DNA of 64,000 bases from Pseudomonas muyukensis. Lineage in GTDB: Bacteria; Pseudomonadota; Gammaproteobacteria; Pseudomonadales; Pseudomonadaceae. The stretch covers positions 3,872,501-3,936,500 of the forward strand of contig NZ_CP077073.1 of the NCBI RefSeq assembly GCF_019139535.1, written 5' to 3'. The translations under genes and the position numbers were made by a program. The notes below the pieces were generated by a model that saw only the letters and a program-made list of their open reading frames with translations, ran no database searches and was not told the DNA's origin. Of the stretch, positions 36,159-45,218 are shown one piece after another (within the stretch, counting starts at the first letter, position 1; the number at the start of each line of letters is the position of its first letter).

Positions 36159-36272
36159 GATCTGGCTCTTTTTATTTTTTTCAGTACCGAGGCGAACACC
36201 CGGGGACAGCGGTGGGAACTTCGGATTCAATGACCTGCAGCGTCACCGGCAAACCGCTGGCGGCCCGCTGGT

Positions 36273-37346
36273 TCAGCGCTTTCGCAGCCGCTCGGCGAGG
36301 GCGCCGATCGGTCGCCCCATGCTGCGCCGTAACCGTTGCGAGAAGGATTCGCCCTGGTAGATCGGCGCGGGTGTCACGGTTTCATTTGGCTGGCGGTACT
36401 GCGGGAATAGACTCAGCGCATGACCTCGGTTGATGCCGTGCAGGATCGCCGGCGACCACATGTCCAGGTTCTCCAGCGTGCGGCATTGCAACACCGTGGC
36501 GGGTGCCGGGGCGAAGGGATAGTCACTGCCGAAAAGAATGTGCGATGGCTCCACCAGTTCCTTGAGGACCGCCATGGAATAAGGTGACGGCGACAACGCC
36601 GTGTCGTAGTAAAAGCGCCGGATATAGGTCATCACGCCTTGCGGCGCCTGTTGCTGGAACTCTGGAAGCAGGTTGGCCAACGACACACGCCAGGCCACGA
36701 ACGGCAGGAAGCCGCCGGAGTGGGCCAGAATCCAGCGGATGCCGGGATAGCGCTCCATCGTTCCGCTGAGGATCAGGTTGACTGCTGCGCGGGTGGTATC
36801 GCAGAGAAACTCGATGAGAAACCCCGGTGTCTGCAGGCCGATGCTTTCGCTGGTCTGGTGCATGTTGGGGTGGACCAGCACCACGGACTTACGACGATCA
36901 AGCTCGGCCATCAATTCGTCGAACCGCGGATCACCCAGGAACACCCCGTCCGTGCTGCCCAGCAAAACAATGCCCTCGGCCTTCAGCACGTCAAGCGCAT
37001 GCACGGCCTCACGACATGCCGCATCGGTAAATGGCATCGGCAACACCGCGAAATTACCGAAGCGACTGGGGTAACGCGTGCGCATTTGCGCGGCGAAATC
37101 ATTGCAGCGCCGCGCCAGCTCGCTGGCCTGCTGGACGCCATCGCCGAAGTGAACACCGGGTGCCGAGAGTGAAGTGATTGCTCGCTCGATCCCGTTGGCA
37201 TCCATCACTTCGATGGACTTCTCCGGTGTCCAGTCTGGCAACGTGGCTCCGGCAACCTGGTGTAATCCTCTGGCATTCATGGCGTCGACGAATGCGGGCG
37301 GGATGATGTGATGGTGGATGTCGATACGGCCTTGCTTGATTGACAT
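36273..37346 (-). CDS. ACMSD-family amidohydrolase, probable aromatic acid decarboxylase
   Basis: A 357-residue amidohydrolase-2 protein with IDIHHHIIPPAFVDAM at the N-terminus (HxH metal pair), VLVHPNM, WILAHSGG and LFGSDYPFA. It shares overall plan with the protein at 23284-24330 but has no signal peptide. Characterised relatives decarboxylate 6-methylsalicylate or gamma-resorcylate, or act in ACMSD reactions. A C-terminal basic tail (RLRRSMGRPIGALAERLRKR) extends beyond the usual domain. It is divergent from the tetR gene across two TTGAAC palindromes. Loss of a carboxyl group from a salicylate-type acid before hydroxylation is the inferred role. Confidence 0.85.
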   Translation of the reverse strand: MSIKQGRIDIHHHIIPPAFVDAMNARGLHQVAGATLPDWTPEKSIEVMDANGIERAITSLSAPGVHFGDGVQQASELARRCNDFAAQMRTRYPSRFGNFAVLPMPFTDAACREAVHALDVLKAEGIVLLGSTDGVFLGDPRFDELMAELDRRKSVVLVHPNMHQTSESIGLQTPGFLIEFLCDTTRAAVNLILSGTMERYPGIRWILAHSGGFLPFVAWRVSLANLLPEFQQQAPQGVMTYIRRFYYDTALSPSPYSMAVLKELVEPSHILFGSDYPFAPAPATVLQCRTLENLDMWSPAILHGINRGHALSLFPQYRQPNETVTPAPIYQGESFSQRLRRSMGRPIGALAERLRKR

Positions 37347-37435
37347 GCTGACTCTCTTGGTTGGGCTTCAACCGAGCAGTTGCAGGTAATGCGCTCGATG
37401 TGGCGGGCAGAACGGAATAACTCTACAGATCAATA

Positions 37436-37508
37436 TTGAACACCAATGTTCAATATTGTCAATCGTCGACCCGCGCAGATTTGCTATATTTTGAACGCAA
37501 TTGTTCAA
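37436..37508. promoter_or_regulatory. Two TetR-type operators between decarboxylase and tetR genes
   Basis: Two 18-base palindromes, TTGAACACCAATGTTCAA (37436-37453) and TTGAACGCAATTGTTCAA (37491-37508), have identical 6-bp arms with 55 bases between equivalent positions. A third copy is at 38306-38323. They sit where a TetR dimer would repress both divergent genes. Confidence 0.8.
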
Positions 37509-37538
37509 TGCACAGAAATTTCGTCGGAGCTCCTACCT

Positions 37539-38144
37539 TTGAAACTCACTCCCGTACAGAAGCGCATCCATGAGGCAGCGATCCGGCTGTTTGTCGAGAA
37601 GCGTGTCGAAGAGGTCAATGTCAGCGAACTGGCCCAGTTTGCTGGCGTGGCCCGCGGCACGATCTACAACAACCTCAACTCGGTGGCGTCGCTCTTCGAG
37701 GATGTCGCCAGCCAACTCAGTGCCGAAATGAACGACAGGGCCGCACGCAGCACGGATCCCGAAGCGACACCCGCCGTTCGCCTAGCCACCGGTATCCGGC
37801 TGTACATACGCCGCGCCCATGAAGAACCGCACTGGGGTGGCTTCATCGTGCGATACGGGGCCAGCAACGAGACGCTGCAGCAGTTGTGGAGCGGCCCGCC
37901 CATGCACGATGTGCTCAGCGGCTTGACCTGTGAGCAGTACAGCTTTGGGCAGGAGCAATTGCCTTCGGTGATGGCACTGATCGGTGGAGGCGTGCTGGGG
38001 GCGATGATGCTGGTACTTCAGGGGCAAAAGACCTGGCGCGATGCGGGCTCGGACATGGCCGAATTCGTGCTGAGAGCGCTTGGCGTGCCGGCCGATCAAG
38101 CGCGCAGCGCAGCCACTCAGGATCTGCCAGCACTCGCGATCTGA
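37539..38144 (+). CDS. TetR-family regulator
   Basis: A 201-residue TetR protein. The helix-turn-helix is FVEKRVEEVNVSELAQFAGV then ARGTIYNNLNS (about 17-48). The TTG start (GGAG nine bases upstream) is preferred because the next upstream candidate ATG (37446) lies inside an operator and its frame crosses a second operator. It is followed by a rightward operon with a third copy of the operator. The likely effector is the substrate or an intermediate of the associated aromatic pathway, which is an inference. Confidence 0.83.
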   Translation: MKLTPVQKRIHEAAIRLFVEKRVEEVNVSELAQFAGVARGTIYNNLNSVASLFEDVASQLSAEMNDRAARSTDPEATPAVRLATGIRLYIRRAHEEPHWGGFIVRYGASNETLQQLWSGPPMHDVLSGLTCEQYSFGQEQLPSVMALIGGGVLGAMMLVLQGQKTWRDAGSDMAEFVLRALGVPADQARSAATQDLPALAI

Positions 38145-38305
38145 TGCGCTTGCCTGACTCGCCCGCCTTGGCAGCGCGGGCGTGGTCGGCCAACGCTGCT
38201 TGCCCGCCTGAACATCCCGCCTGTCTCCAATTTGCCTCCCTCCCTGCTTTTGGTCGAAGACATCGTTCACAAAGCAGCCTTCTCATCGTCCGCCAAAAAT
38301 CATAT

Positions 38306-38323
38306 TTGAACACTACTGTTCAA
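38306..38323 (+). promoter_or_regulatory. Third TetR-type operator, before the hydrolase operon
   Basis: TTGAACACTACTGTTCAA, 80 bases before the hydrolase start, has the same arms as the two copies at 37436 and 37491. Repression of the three-gene operon by the adjacent TetR protein is expected. The 38145-38402 gap contains no other gene-like feature. Confidence 0.8.
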
Positions 38324-38402
38324 CAATGATCTCCAGTGTTAGAGTTTCTTCGAAATACGAACCCACTGCCCGGGTCGAAGTGACTTACGCCAGGAGCTGA
38401 CA

Positions 38403-39272
38403 ATGAACAATAAAGAACCTCTCCCCGCCTTGACCTCACGAACGGTGCAAGTGGGTCGTCGACAGATTTTCATCAGCGAAACGGGGATCGGTCATCCGTT
38501 GTTGATGCTGCACGGTGGCGGTGCGGGGGCATCCGGCCTGTCCAACTACTCGCGCAATATCGAATCACTGGCCGCGCAGTTTCGGGTCATCGTCGTCGAC
38601 ATGCCCGGTTATGGCCGCTCCACCAAAGGCGTGGATCGCAAAGACCCGTTTGGCGATTTGGCGGGGGCGATGCTTGGCCTGCTTGACGCCCTCAACATCA
38701 ATAGCGCCCATGTGGTGGGCAACTCATTGGGTGGTGCCTGCGCCCTGCGCATGGCCCTGGATGCACCTGGCCGGGTGTCGGCACTGGTGCTGATGGGCCC
38801 CGGCGGCGTCAACACCACGCGCAGCCTGCCGACGCCCGGCCTCAAACTGCTGCTCGACTACTACAGCGGGGAAGGCCCTTCGCTGGCCAAGATCACCCAA
38901 TTCATCCGCGAATACTTGGTGTATGACGCCAGCCAAGTCAGCGACGAGATGATCGAGGAACGTTACCAGGCCAGCATCGATCCGCAAGTCATTGCCGCCC
39001 CCCCCCTGCGCCGCCCCATTGGAATCCCGCGTTTTTCGCGCTGGGACTTCACTCGCGACTCACGACTCAAGCATTGCCAGGTTCCAACCTTGGTGCTCTG
39101 GGGCACGCAGGACAAGGTCAATCGCGCCAGCGGCGGCGAAGCCCTGCGCAGCCGCATGCCCGATTGCAATCTCTACCTGTTCAGCAAAACCGGGCACTGG
39201 GTGCAGTGGGAGCGTGCGGACGAGTTCAATGCCGTGACCCTGGCGTTCCTCGCCAGCCGTTCTGCACGCTGA
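38403..39272 (+). CDS. Alpha/beta hydrolase, meta-cleavage product hydrolase
   Basis: A 289-residue MhpC/BphD-like hydrolase: LLMLHGGGAGASGLSNYSRN (oxyanion loop), GNSLGGACALRMA (nucleophile Ser about 112), GTQDKVNRA (Asp) and KTGHWVQWE (His). The region around the elbow, with SRNIESLAAQFRVIVVDMPG, is shared with C-C hydrolases acting on ring-opened catechols. It is the first gene of a three-gene operon with an extradiol dioxygenase and a hydroxylase, which fixes its role in general terms. It is distinct from MhpC in the same island. Confidence 0.9.
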   Translation: MNNKEPLPALTSRTVQVGRRQIFISETGIGHPLLMLHGGGAGASGLSNYSRNIESLAAQFRVIVVDMPGYGRSTKGVDRKDPFGDLAGAMLGLLDALNINSAHVVGNSLGGACALRMALDAPGRVSALVLMGPGGVNTTRSLPTPGLKLLLDYYSGEGPSLAKITQFIREYLVYDASQVSDEMIEERYQASIDPQVIAAPPLRRPIGIPRFSRWDFTRDSRLKHCQVPTLVLWGTQDKVNRASGGEALRSRMPDCNLYLFSKTGHWVQWERADEFNAVTLAFLASRSAR

Positions 39273-39281
39273 GCCGCCGCC

Positions 39282-40316
39282 ATGAACCAACACGTGATGA
39301 GCACCCGTACAACGCCGGACATTTTCGGTGCCAGCAGCATGGGTTACGCGCTGATCGAATCCTGCCAACTCGATCAATGGCGGGCGTTGCTCGAGCAGGG
39401 CATTGGCCTGCACTTGGCTTTCGCCGACGAACAGACCCTGGCCTTTCGCATGGATCAGCACCAACGGCGGATCATTGTCCAGCGTGGCCGGCAGGAAGAC
39501 TTTCTGGCGGTGGGCTGGCAACTGCGCGACCAGGCGACCCTCGACGAAGTCCTGAATCGCTTGCAGCGCCTGGGTATCGAGGCGCATCCCGGACAACCGG
39601 ACGAGGCCGCGCAGCGCGGGGTGAAAAAATTCTGGCGGGTGCTTGGCCCCAAGCGCATGGCCGTCGAACTGTTCTGGGAGCCGCTACTGACAGATGCCCC
39701 TCTTAACATGCTCAGTGCCGGCTTCATTACCGGTGCGGCCGGCATGGGCCATCTGGCGATCACCTCACGCAAGCCGCAACAGATGCAACGCTTCTGGGAG
39801 GAAATATTCGATGCCCGTATCAGCGACCATATCGTCGAACGCATTGCCGGACTGACCCTGGATATCGATTTTCTCAGGGTCAACGAGCGTCACCACTCCA
39901 TCGCTATCGCACGCCTGCGCGGCCTGCCGATGGATCCGATACGCACCCGCGTACAGCACATGAACCTGTTGACCACGTCGGCCAGCGAACTGACCGACGC
40001 CTATTTGCGCTGCCGCAAACTCGGTTTTGAAATGGCTCATGAAATCGGTGAACACCCCAATGACCGTGAGCAGTCCTTCTACGTCATGAGCCCTAGCGGT
40101 TTCGAACTGGAACTGGGTTGCAACGCCAGGGTGGTCGAGGAAGCACAGTGGCGCACGACGTCCTATCAGGGCATCAGCCTCTGGGGCCATCGCCCGCAGA
40201 AAAACGGTACCTGGCACACGCTAACCAACAATCTGGGCAACGTCATCCGCGGCATGCGCTCGTTGCGCAAACCTGAGTATTCACCGCTCTTAGAGAGGCA
40301 TCGTCATGAACAATAA
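39282..40316 (+). CDS. VOC-superfamily extradiol catechol dioxygenase
   Basis: A 344-residue two-domain type I extradiol dioxygenase (BphC-like). Iron ligands are predicted in the C-terminal domain: His in GMGHLAITSR (about 152), His in RVQHMNLLTT (about 226) and Glu in GFELELGCNA (about 277). It should cleave a substituted catechol made by the downstream-encoded hydroxylase and hand the product to the upstream-encoded hydrolase. Start ATG at 39282 is 9 bases after the hydrolase stop. A second ATG 15 bases on cannot be excluded. It overlaps the hydroxylase gene by 11 bases. Confidence 0.9.
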   Translation: MNQHVMSTRTTPDIFGASSMGYALIESCQLDQWRALLEQGIGLHLAFADEQTLAFRMDQHQRRIIVQRGRQEDFLAVGWQLRDQATLDEVLNRLQRLGIEAHPGQPDEAAQRGVKKFWRVLGPKRMAVELFWEPLLTDAPLNMLSAGFITGAAGMGHLAITSRKPQQMQRFWEEIFDARISDHIVERIAGLTLDIDFLRVNERHHSIAIARLRGLPMDPIRTRVQHMNLLTTSASELTDAYLRCRKLGFEMAHEIGEHPNDREQSFYVMSPSGFELELGCNARVVEEAQWRTTSYQGISLWGHRPQKNGTWHTLTNNLGNVIRGMRSLRKPEYSPLLERHRHEQ

Positions 40317-42057
40317 AAACGATTCGGTACCGACCGTCGATGTGATCATTTCCGGTCTGGGGCCGACGGGGGCGACGCTGGCGCACCTGCTGGGCAAGCG
40401 CGGCCTATCGGTGCTGGTACTGGAGCGCGAACCTACGTTCTACGGCAATGCCCGGGCGGTCTACACCGATGACGAGTGCATGCGTGTCATGCAAGCTGCC
40501 GGTGTTGCCGCCGAACTGGCGGCCAACATGCAGGTCGACACGCCGGCGCAGTGGGTGCTCGCCAGCGGCAAGGTGCTGGGCCAGTACTGGCGCCTCGATC
40601 GCCCTTATGGTTGGCCAATCATCAACTTTCTGTACCAGCCCTGGATGGAAACCACCCTCAGCGATCTGCTCAGCCGTTACCCCAATGTGCGAATTGCACG
40701 TGGGCGTGAAGTCACCCGCTTCGAACAGGATGAGCATGGCGTTACCGTGACCCATCAGGCCACCAGCACCTTCCGCTTCAGCGAAGCGAGCGATGCGCGT
40801 ATTGAATCCGCCATCGATCCCGACCCGCAGACTGTTCGCGGGCGCTATCTGGTGGGTGCGGACGGTGGCCGCAGTACCGTTCGCGAAGCCCTGGGCATTG
40901 CCATGAGCGGCAAAAACTTCCCTGAACCGTGGCTGGTAGTCGACCTGGAGATGAAGGAAGGCGAGGATGCCTTGCGCCACTTGCCCTACTTCAGCTTCAT
41001 CTGCGACCCGGACTGCCCGACCGTCTGCTGCCCGCAGCCGGGGCGTTTCCATCGATTCGAATTCATGCTGATGCCCGGCCAAACCCGCGAGCAAATGGAA
41101 GATCCGATGGTGGTGCGCAACCTCATTAGCCGTTACGTCGATCCGGACAAATTCGCAGTCAAGCGCAAGCTGGTCTACACCTTCAACGCCTTGGTGGCGA
41201 AGGATTGGCGCAAGGGCCGGGTGCTGATTGCTGGCGATGCGGCGCACATGACACCACAGTTCATGGGCCAGGGCATGAGCTCAGGGGTACGCGACGCCTA
41301 CAACCTGGCCTGGAAAATCGACGCCGTGATCAAGGGCCTGGCAGGTGATCGTCTGCTCGACACGTACGGCAGCGAACGCTTCCATCATGCCAAGGCGATG
41401 ATCGACATCTCGGTACAGATGAAAGATTTCGTTTCGATGTCCAACCCTGTTTCCAGTACCGTGCGCAACCTGCTGGTCAAGACCGTGCTGGCAATGCCAT
41501 TTCTGGGGCGCTACGTTCGTGAAGGCCGTTTCAAACCAGCCCCGTCCTATGCCGCGGACAGCTACCTGGGCATGCCGCGCCGACGTCGGCACTCCCCTGA
41601 AGGCCGGATGATCCCGCAACCCGAAGTTCGCACCTTCAAAGGTCAGCGCGTGTTGCTCGATGACCTGCTGGGCGAAGGTTTCGCCTTGATAGGTCTTGAG
41701 ATCGATCCACGCGCACACTTGAGTCAGGCTTCCCGGCAACTGCTTGATATCCAGGGTACGCGTTTCGCCACCCTCTTCCCCTTCGGCACCCGCCCACAGG
41801 GCGCCGCTATCGAGCGCACCAGCAGCAGTGAGTTGCTCGAGATCGAAGACGTGCAAGGTGAGATGGTCGCTTGGTTCAAGCGCTCGGGGTTCTCCAGCGG
41901 CGCGGTAGCCTTGGTGCGCCCGGACAAGTTCACCTTCGCCGTGGTCGAGGCCGACGACCTGGACAGGGTCATAAACGAGCTCAAGTTCCAGCTGCAGTGG
42001 AGCCCTCGGCTAAACGTCGCTGGCGACCAGGCCCAGCGCCTGAGGAAAAGCGCATGA
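40306..42057 (+). CDS. FAD-dependent aromatic hydroxylase (MhpA-like)
   Basis: A 583-residue group A flavoprotein monooxygenase. The FAD motif is VDVIISGLGPTGATLAHLL (about 11-29), the second motif RVLIAGDAAHMTPQFMGQGM (about 305-324), and the C-terminal thioredoxin-like extension is present. It is related to MhpA but longer, with a Cys-containing CDPDCPTVCCP loop near 230. It probably hydroxylates a phenol to a catechol for the dioxygenase. AGAGAGG lies before the ATG, and the gene overlaps the dioxygenase end. Base composition looks less GC-rich than the chromosomal genes after 42197. Confidence 0.9.
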   Translation: MNNKNDSVPTVDVIISGLGPTGATLAHLLGKRGLSVLVLEREPTFYGNARAVYTDDECMRVMQAAGVAAELAANMQVDTPAQWVLASGKVLGQYWRLDRPYGWPIINFLYQPWMETTLSDLLSRYPNVRIARGREVTRFEQDEHGVTVTHQATSTFRFSEASDARIESAIDPDPQTVRGRYLVGADGGRSTVREALGIAMSGKNFPEPWLVVDLEMKEGEDALRHLPYFSFICDPDCPTVCCPQPGRFHRFEFMLMPGQTREQMEDPMVVRNLISRYVDPDKFAVKRKLVYTFNALVAKDWRKGRVLIAGDAAHMTPQFMGQGMSSGVRDAYNLAWKIDAVIKGLAGDRLLDTYGSERFHHAKAMIDISVQMKDFVSMSNPVSSTVRNLLVKTVLAMPFLGRYVREGRFKPAPSYAADSYLGMPRRRRHSPEGRMIPQPEVRTFKGQRVLLDDLLGEGFALIGLEIDPRAHLSQASRQLLDIQGTRFATLFPFGTRPQGAAIERTSSSELLEIEDVQGEMVAWFKRSGFSSGAVALVRPDKFTFAVVEADDLDRVINELKFQLQWSPRLNVAGDQAQRLRKSA

Positions 42058-42196
42058 GCACGTTTTCCAGCAAGCATCGGTAAGGCGCAACGTCAGCGTT
42101 GGGCTTGTTCCAGTGCTTTTGGGGTGCATCAAGAACGCCACACTGGTTAAGATGAACCGGTACTGCTGAATTGATTCTCCACCGCCAGGATGCCCA

Positions 42197-42862
42197 ATGC
42201 TGACCGCCCTGCTGTTCGACCTCGACGGGACCCTCACCGACACCGACACCCTGCACCTGCAGGCTTTCCGCCAGCTGCTGCACGAGCACGACGGCCGCCA
42301 GCTGACCCAGGAGCAGTTCGACACCCAGGTCAGCGGCCGCTCCAACGGCCTGTTGTTCGCCGAACTGTTCCCCGCGCTCGACGCGGCGCAGTGCCTGGCC
42401 CTGGCCGAGCGCAAGGAGGCCTTGTTTCGGCAACTGTCGCCCCACCTCGAGCCCATGCCGGGGCTGTTGCGCCTGCTGGACCATGCCCAGCGCCAGGGCA
42501 TCGGCATGTGCGTGGTGACCAACGCCCCGCGCCTGAACGCCGAGCACATGCTCGGCGCCATGGGCCTGGGCGAGCGCTTCGAACACGTGCTGGTCGCCGA
42601 CGAGCTGGCCCGGCCCAAGCCCGACCCGCTGCCCTACCTCACCGGCTTGCAATGCCTGGCGGCCCAGGCCGGGCAGGCGCTGGCGTTCGAGGACTCGCTG
42701 CCGGGGGTCAAGGCTGCGGTCGCTGCCGGCATCTTCACCGTGGGGCTGGCGACCACACAGCCCGAGCAGCGCTTGCTCGAGGCCGGGGCGCAGCTGGTGA
42801 TCGCCGACTATGACGACCCACGCCTGTGGGCGCTGATCGCCAGCCTGCACGCCAACGGCTGA
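42197..42862 (+). CDS. HAD-superfamily phosphatase
   Basis: A 221-residue HAD hydrolase, subfamily IA. Motif I is LLFDLDGTLTDTD (Asp 8 and 10), motif II VVTNAP, the Lys in ARPKPDPLPYL, and motif IV AFEDSLPGVKAA. It resembles phosphoglycolate or beta-phosphoglucomutase-type phosphatases. The specific substrate is unknown. It is a monocistronic gene after the catabolic island and marks the return to ordinary high-GC chromosome. The preceding gap (42058-42196) shows no feature. Confidence 0.87.
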   Translation: MLTALLFDLDGTLTDTDTLHLQAFRQLLHEHDGRQLTQEQFDTQVSGRSNGLLFAELFPALDAAQCLALAERKEALFRQLSPHLEPMPGLLRLLDHAQRQGIGMCVVTNAPRLNAEHMLGAMGLGERFEHVLVADELARPKPDPLPYLTGLQCLAAQAGQALAFEDSLPGVKAAVAAGIFTVGLATTQPEQRLLEAGAQLVIADYDDPRLWALIASLHANG

Positions 42863-42875
42863 GGCCCAGCTCAGC

Positions 42876-43208
42876 TCAGCGGCGCTTGTAGCTTTTCTTG
42901 CCGGCCGGGGTCAGGCAGTACACGCCGCCGCGCGGCCCGGTGCAGTACTGCCCGGTGCCACAGCCGCAGCCCTCGCCGCTGCCGCTGGCACGCAAGGGCT
43001 GCAGGCGGGTCTGGCCGCCGTACAGGGCGCTGCAGCTTTTCTTCGAGGCGCTGATCGAGCCGTCGTTGCACAGGAAGGTGTCGCCGTCGCAGCCGGCAAT
43101 GCCGCCCTTGCGCCCGGAACAGGGGGTGTTGCCGGCCTGCGCGACTGGAGCCGCCAGGCACAGGGCCAGCAACGGCGCCGCGCAGCGCCGCCAGGAGAAG
43201 AAGGTCAT
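42876..43208 (-). CDS. Small secreted Cys-rich protein of unknown function
   Basis: A 110-residue protein with a signal peptide ([20 protein letters not shown] then PVAQAG) and a Cys-rich mature region with about ten Cys, including [10 protein letters not shown] and GGVYC, pointing to disulfides and the periplasm or outside. It ends in a basic KKSYKRR tail. I do not recognise the family. ATG chosen because it starts the signal peptide, with AAGG upstream. It converges on the HAD gene. Confidence 0.72.
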   Translation of the reverse strand: MTFFSWRRCAAPLLALCLAAPVAQAGNTPCSGRKGGIAGCDGDTFLCNDGSISASKKSCSALYGGQTRLQPLRASGSGEGCGCGTGQYCTGPRGGVYCLTPAGKKSYKRR

Positions 43209-43271
43209 CGCCACGCGCCTTGTGATAGAGGGCGCAATAGTATCAACCATCGCCAGCGAAGTGGGGGCGCC

Positions 43272-43300
43272 GGTGTTCGCCGGCAAGGCCGGCTCCTACA
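43272..43300 (-). repeat. REP palindrome
   Basis: GTTCGCCGGCAAGGCCGGCT and following CCTACA is the inverse-orientation REP also seen in the 45881-46230 array. It lies in a 193-base gap with no gene. Confidence 0.8.
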
Positions 43301-43401
43301 GGGGGGGGTACTGGCCGTCTGTCGGTATTGGCCATGGCGTTGTCGAAAGCGCCGAGGATGATTCGACCACTGTGTGAATCCCTCACGTTGGAGTCGCCAC
43401 C

Positions 43402-44130
43402 ATGAGCCCTTCCGATCCCAAGCACGCCGTGGTCTCGCGCAGCCAGTGGCTGGCCGCGCGGCGCCAGCTGTGGCTGCACGAGAAAGCCTTCACCCATCAA
43501 CGCGACGAACTGGCCGCCGCTCGCCGCGCCCTGCCCTGGGTGCGGCTCGAGGAGCACTACCGCTTCCACGGCCCGCAAGGCGAACTGGGCCTGGCCGAGC
43601 TGTTCGCCGGGCGCAGCCAGTTGCTGGTCTACCATTTCATGTTCGCCGACGGCTGGGACGAGGGCTGCCCGGGTTGCTCCTTCCTCGCCGATCACTTCGA
43701 CGCTGCCAACCTGCACCTGGCGCACCATGACGTGACCCTGGCGGCGGTATCACGGGCGCCCTATGCCGAGTTCCAGGCGTTTCGCCAACGCATGGGCTGG
43801 CGTTTCCCCTGGTTCTCGTCCCACGGCAGCCGCTTCAACCAGGACTTCGGCGTCAGTGTCGCCACCGACGGCAGCGCCGAGTACAACTATGCGCCGTACA
43901 CGGGCGAGGAGGCCGAGCTGCCAGGCCTGAGCGCGTTCTACAAGGCGGCCGATGGCAGCCTGTACCACACCTACTCCACCTATGCCCGTGGCCTGGACAT
44001 CCTGGTCAATGCCTACAACTTCCTCGACCTGGCGCCGCTGGGGCGCAACGAGGCGGGCACGATGGACTGGGTGCGCCACCATGACCGCTACGACGGGGCG
44101 GCCAGCACGCCGCATTGCTGCAAGGAGTGA
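43402..44130 (+). CDS. DUF899 thioredoxin-like protein
   Basis: A 242-residue DUF899 protein. It carries the family's HFMFADGWDEGCPGCSFLAD segment (about 74-93) with a Cys-x-x-Cys, then YNYAPY and HTYSTYARGLD, and ends in HCCKE. Members look like thioredoxin-fold proteins of unknown function. It appears monocistronic. Confidence 0.87.
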   Translation: MSPSDPKHAVVSRSQWLAARRQLWLHEKAFTHQRDELAAARRALPWVRLEEHYRFHGPQGELGLAELFAGRSQLLVYHFMFADGWDEGCPGCSFLADHFDAANLHLAHHDVTLAAVSRAPYAEFQAFRQRMGWRFPWFSSHGSRFNQDFGVSVATDGSAEYNYAPYTGEEAELPGLSAFYKAADGSLYHTYSTYARGLDILVNAYNFLDLAPLGRNEAGTMDWVRHHDRYDGAASTPHCCKE

Positions 44131-44165
44131 CCGGCCTTGCTGGCCAGGCGCCTGCGCATCGAACC

Positions 44166-45047
44166 TCAGATCGCCTGCAGCGCCAGCAATTCGGTGAGCA
44201 CCTCGGCCAGTGCCTTGACCATCACATCCGCCGTGGGCCGATGGACGATGACGATCTCGTAGCTGTCGACCTCCGGCAGCCCCTGCGCGGCGCCCAGCAC
44301 GCGGTGCTCGGCGCTCGCCGCCCGCGGTGGCAGCAAGCTGATGCCCATGCCGTCGGCCACTGCCGCCTGGATGCCGCTGAGGCTCGAGCTGGTGAAGCTG
44401 ATGCGCCAGCGCCGGCCCATGCCCTCGATCGCGCTGATCATGTCGTCGCGGTACAGCCCGCGCGGGGGGAAGGTCACCAGCGGCACCGGGTCGAGCTCGA
44501 AGGCCGGCATGCGCGCGCTGTCGATCCACTGCAGCCGCTCCGGCCAGCAGGCCACGCCCTCGCGGCTGTTGCGCCGCTGCTTGAGCAGCACCAGGTCAAG
44601 CTCGCCGTTGTCGTAGGCCTGGCTGAGATCGCGGCACAGGCCGCTGGTGACTTCCAGCTTGACCTGCGGGTGACGCCGGCTGAACGCCGACAGGGCGTTG
44701 GTGGTGCGGCCGCCGACGAAATCCTCGGGCACGCCCAGGCGCACGGTCATGCCGACCATGGCCCCGGCCAGGGCCTCGAGCATCTGGTCGTTGAGCGCCA
44801 GCATGTGCCGGGCGTAGCCGAGCAGGGTCTGCCCGGCATCGGTGGGCAGCACGTCGCGGTTGCCGCGCACCAACAGGCGATGGCCCACCATGTCCTCGAG
44901 GCGGCGGACCTTCTGGCTGATGGTGGACTGGGTGGAGTGCAGGCGCGCGGCCGCGGTGGTGAAACTGCCGCAATCGGCCACCACGACGATGGCGCGCAAC
45001 AGGTCGAGGTCGAACAGGGCTCTATTCGATTTCACGCTGGAGGACAT
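44166..45047 (-). CDS. LysR-family transcriptional regulator
   Basis: A 293-residue LysR protein. DNA-binding N-terminus DLDLLRAIVVVADCGSFTTA with helix-turn-helix to about residue 65, then the effector domain. The neighbours (a DUF899 gene converging and an ankyrin gene divergent) do not reveal a target. The ATG at 45047 gives the usual spacing before the helix-turn-helix. Weak Shine-Dalgarno; an upstream Met at 45089 is possible. Confidence 0.85.
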   Translation of the reverse strand: MSSSVKSNRALFDLDLLRAIVVVADCGSFTTAAARLHSTQSTISQKVRRLEDMVGHRLLVRGNRDVLPTDAGQTLLGYARHMLALNDQMLEALAGAMVGMTVRLGVPEDFVGGRTTNALSAFSRRHPQVKLEVTSGLCRDLSQAYDNGELDLVLLKQRRNSREGVACWPERLQWIDSARMPAFELDPVPLVTFPPRGLYRDDMISAIEGMGRRWRISFTSSSLSGIQAAVADGMGISLLPPRAASAEHRVLGAAQGLPEVDSYEIVIVHRPTADVMVKALAEVLTELLALQAI

Positions 45048-45218
45048 CTGGCTATTCAACGGCTCAATGACAAGCCTGACTTCTATCATGCGCGCCCCCA
45101 GCGGGCAACTCGCCGCCGGCGCATTCGCCCGGCCACTGCCCCCCATGCACAATCTTCACTTCTGCATCAGCCGCCGCTTGCCTAGCATGGTGTCTCACCT
45201 TTTCAGGACCCCGACACC

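Noticed and set aside
37446..37538. ATG start adding 31 residues to the TetR regulator
   Set aside because: This ATG lies inside a TTGAAC operator and the stretch crosses a second one; a TTG with GGAG downstream begins the normal TetR N-terminus.
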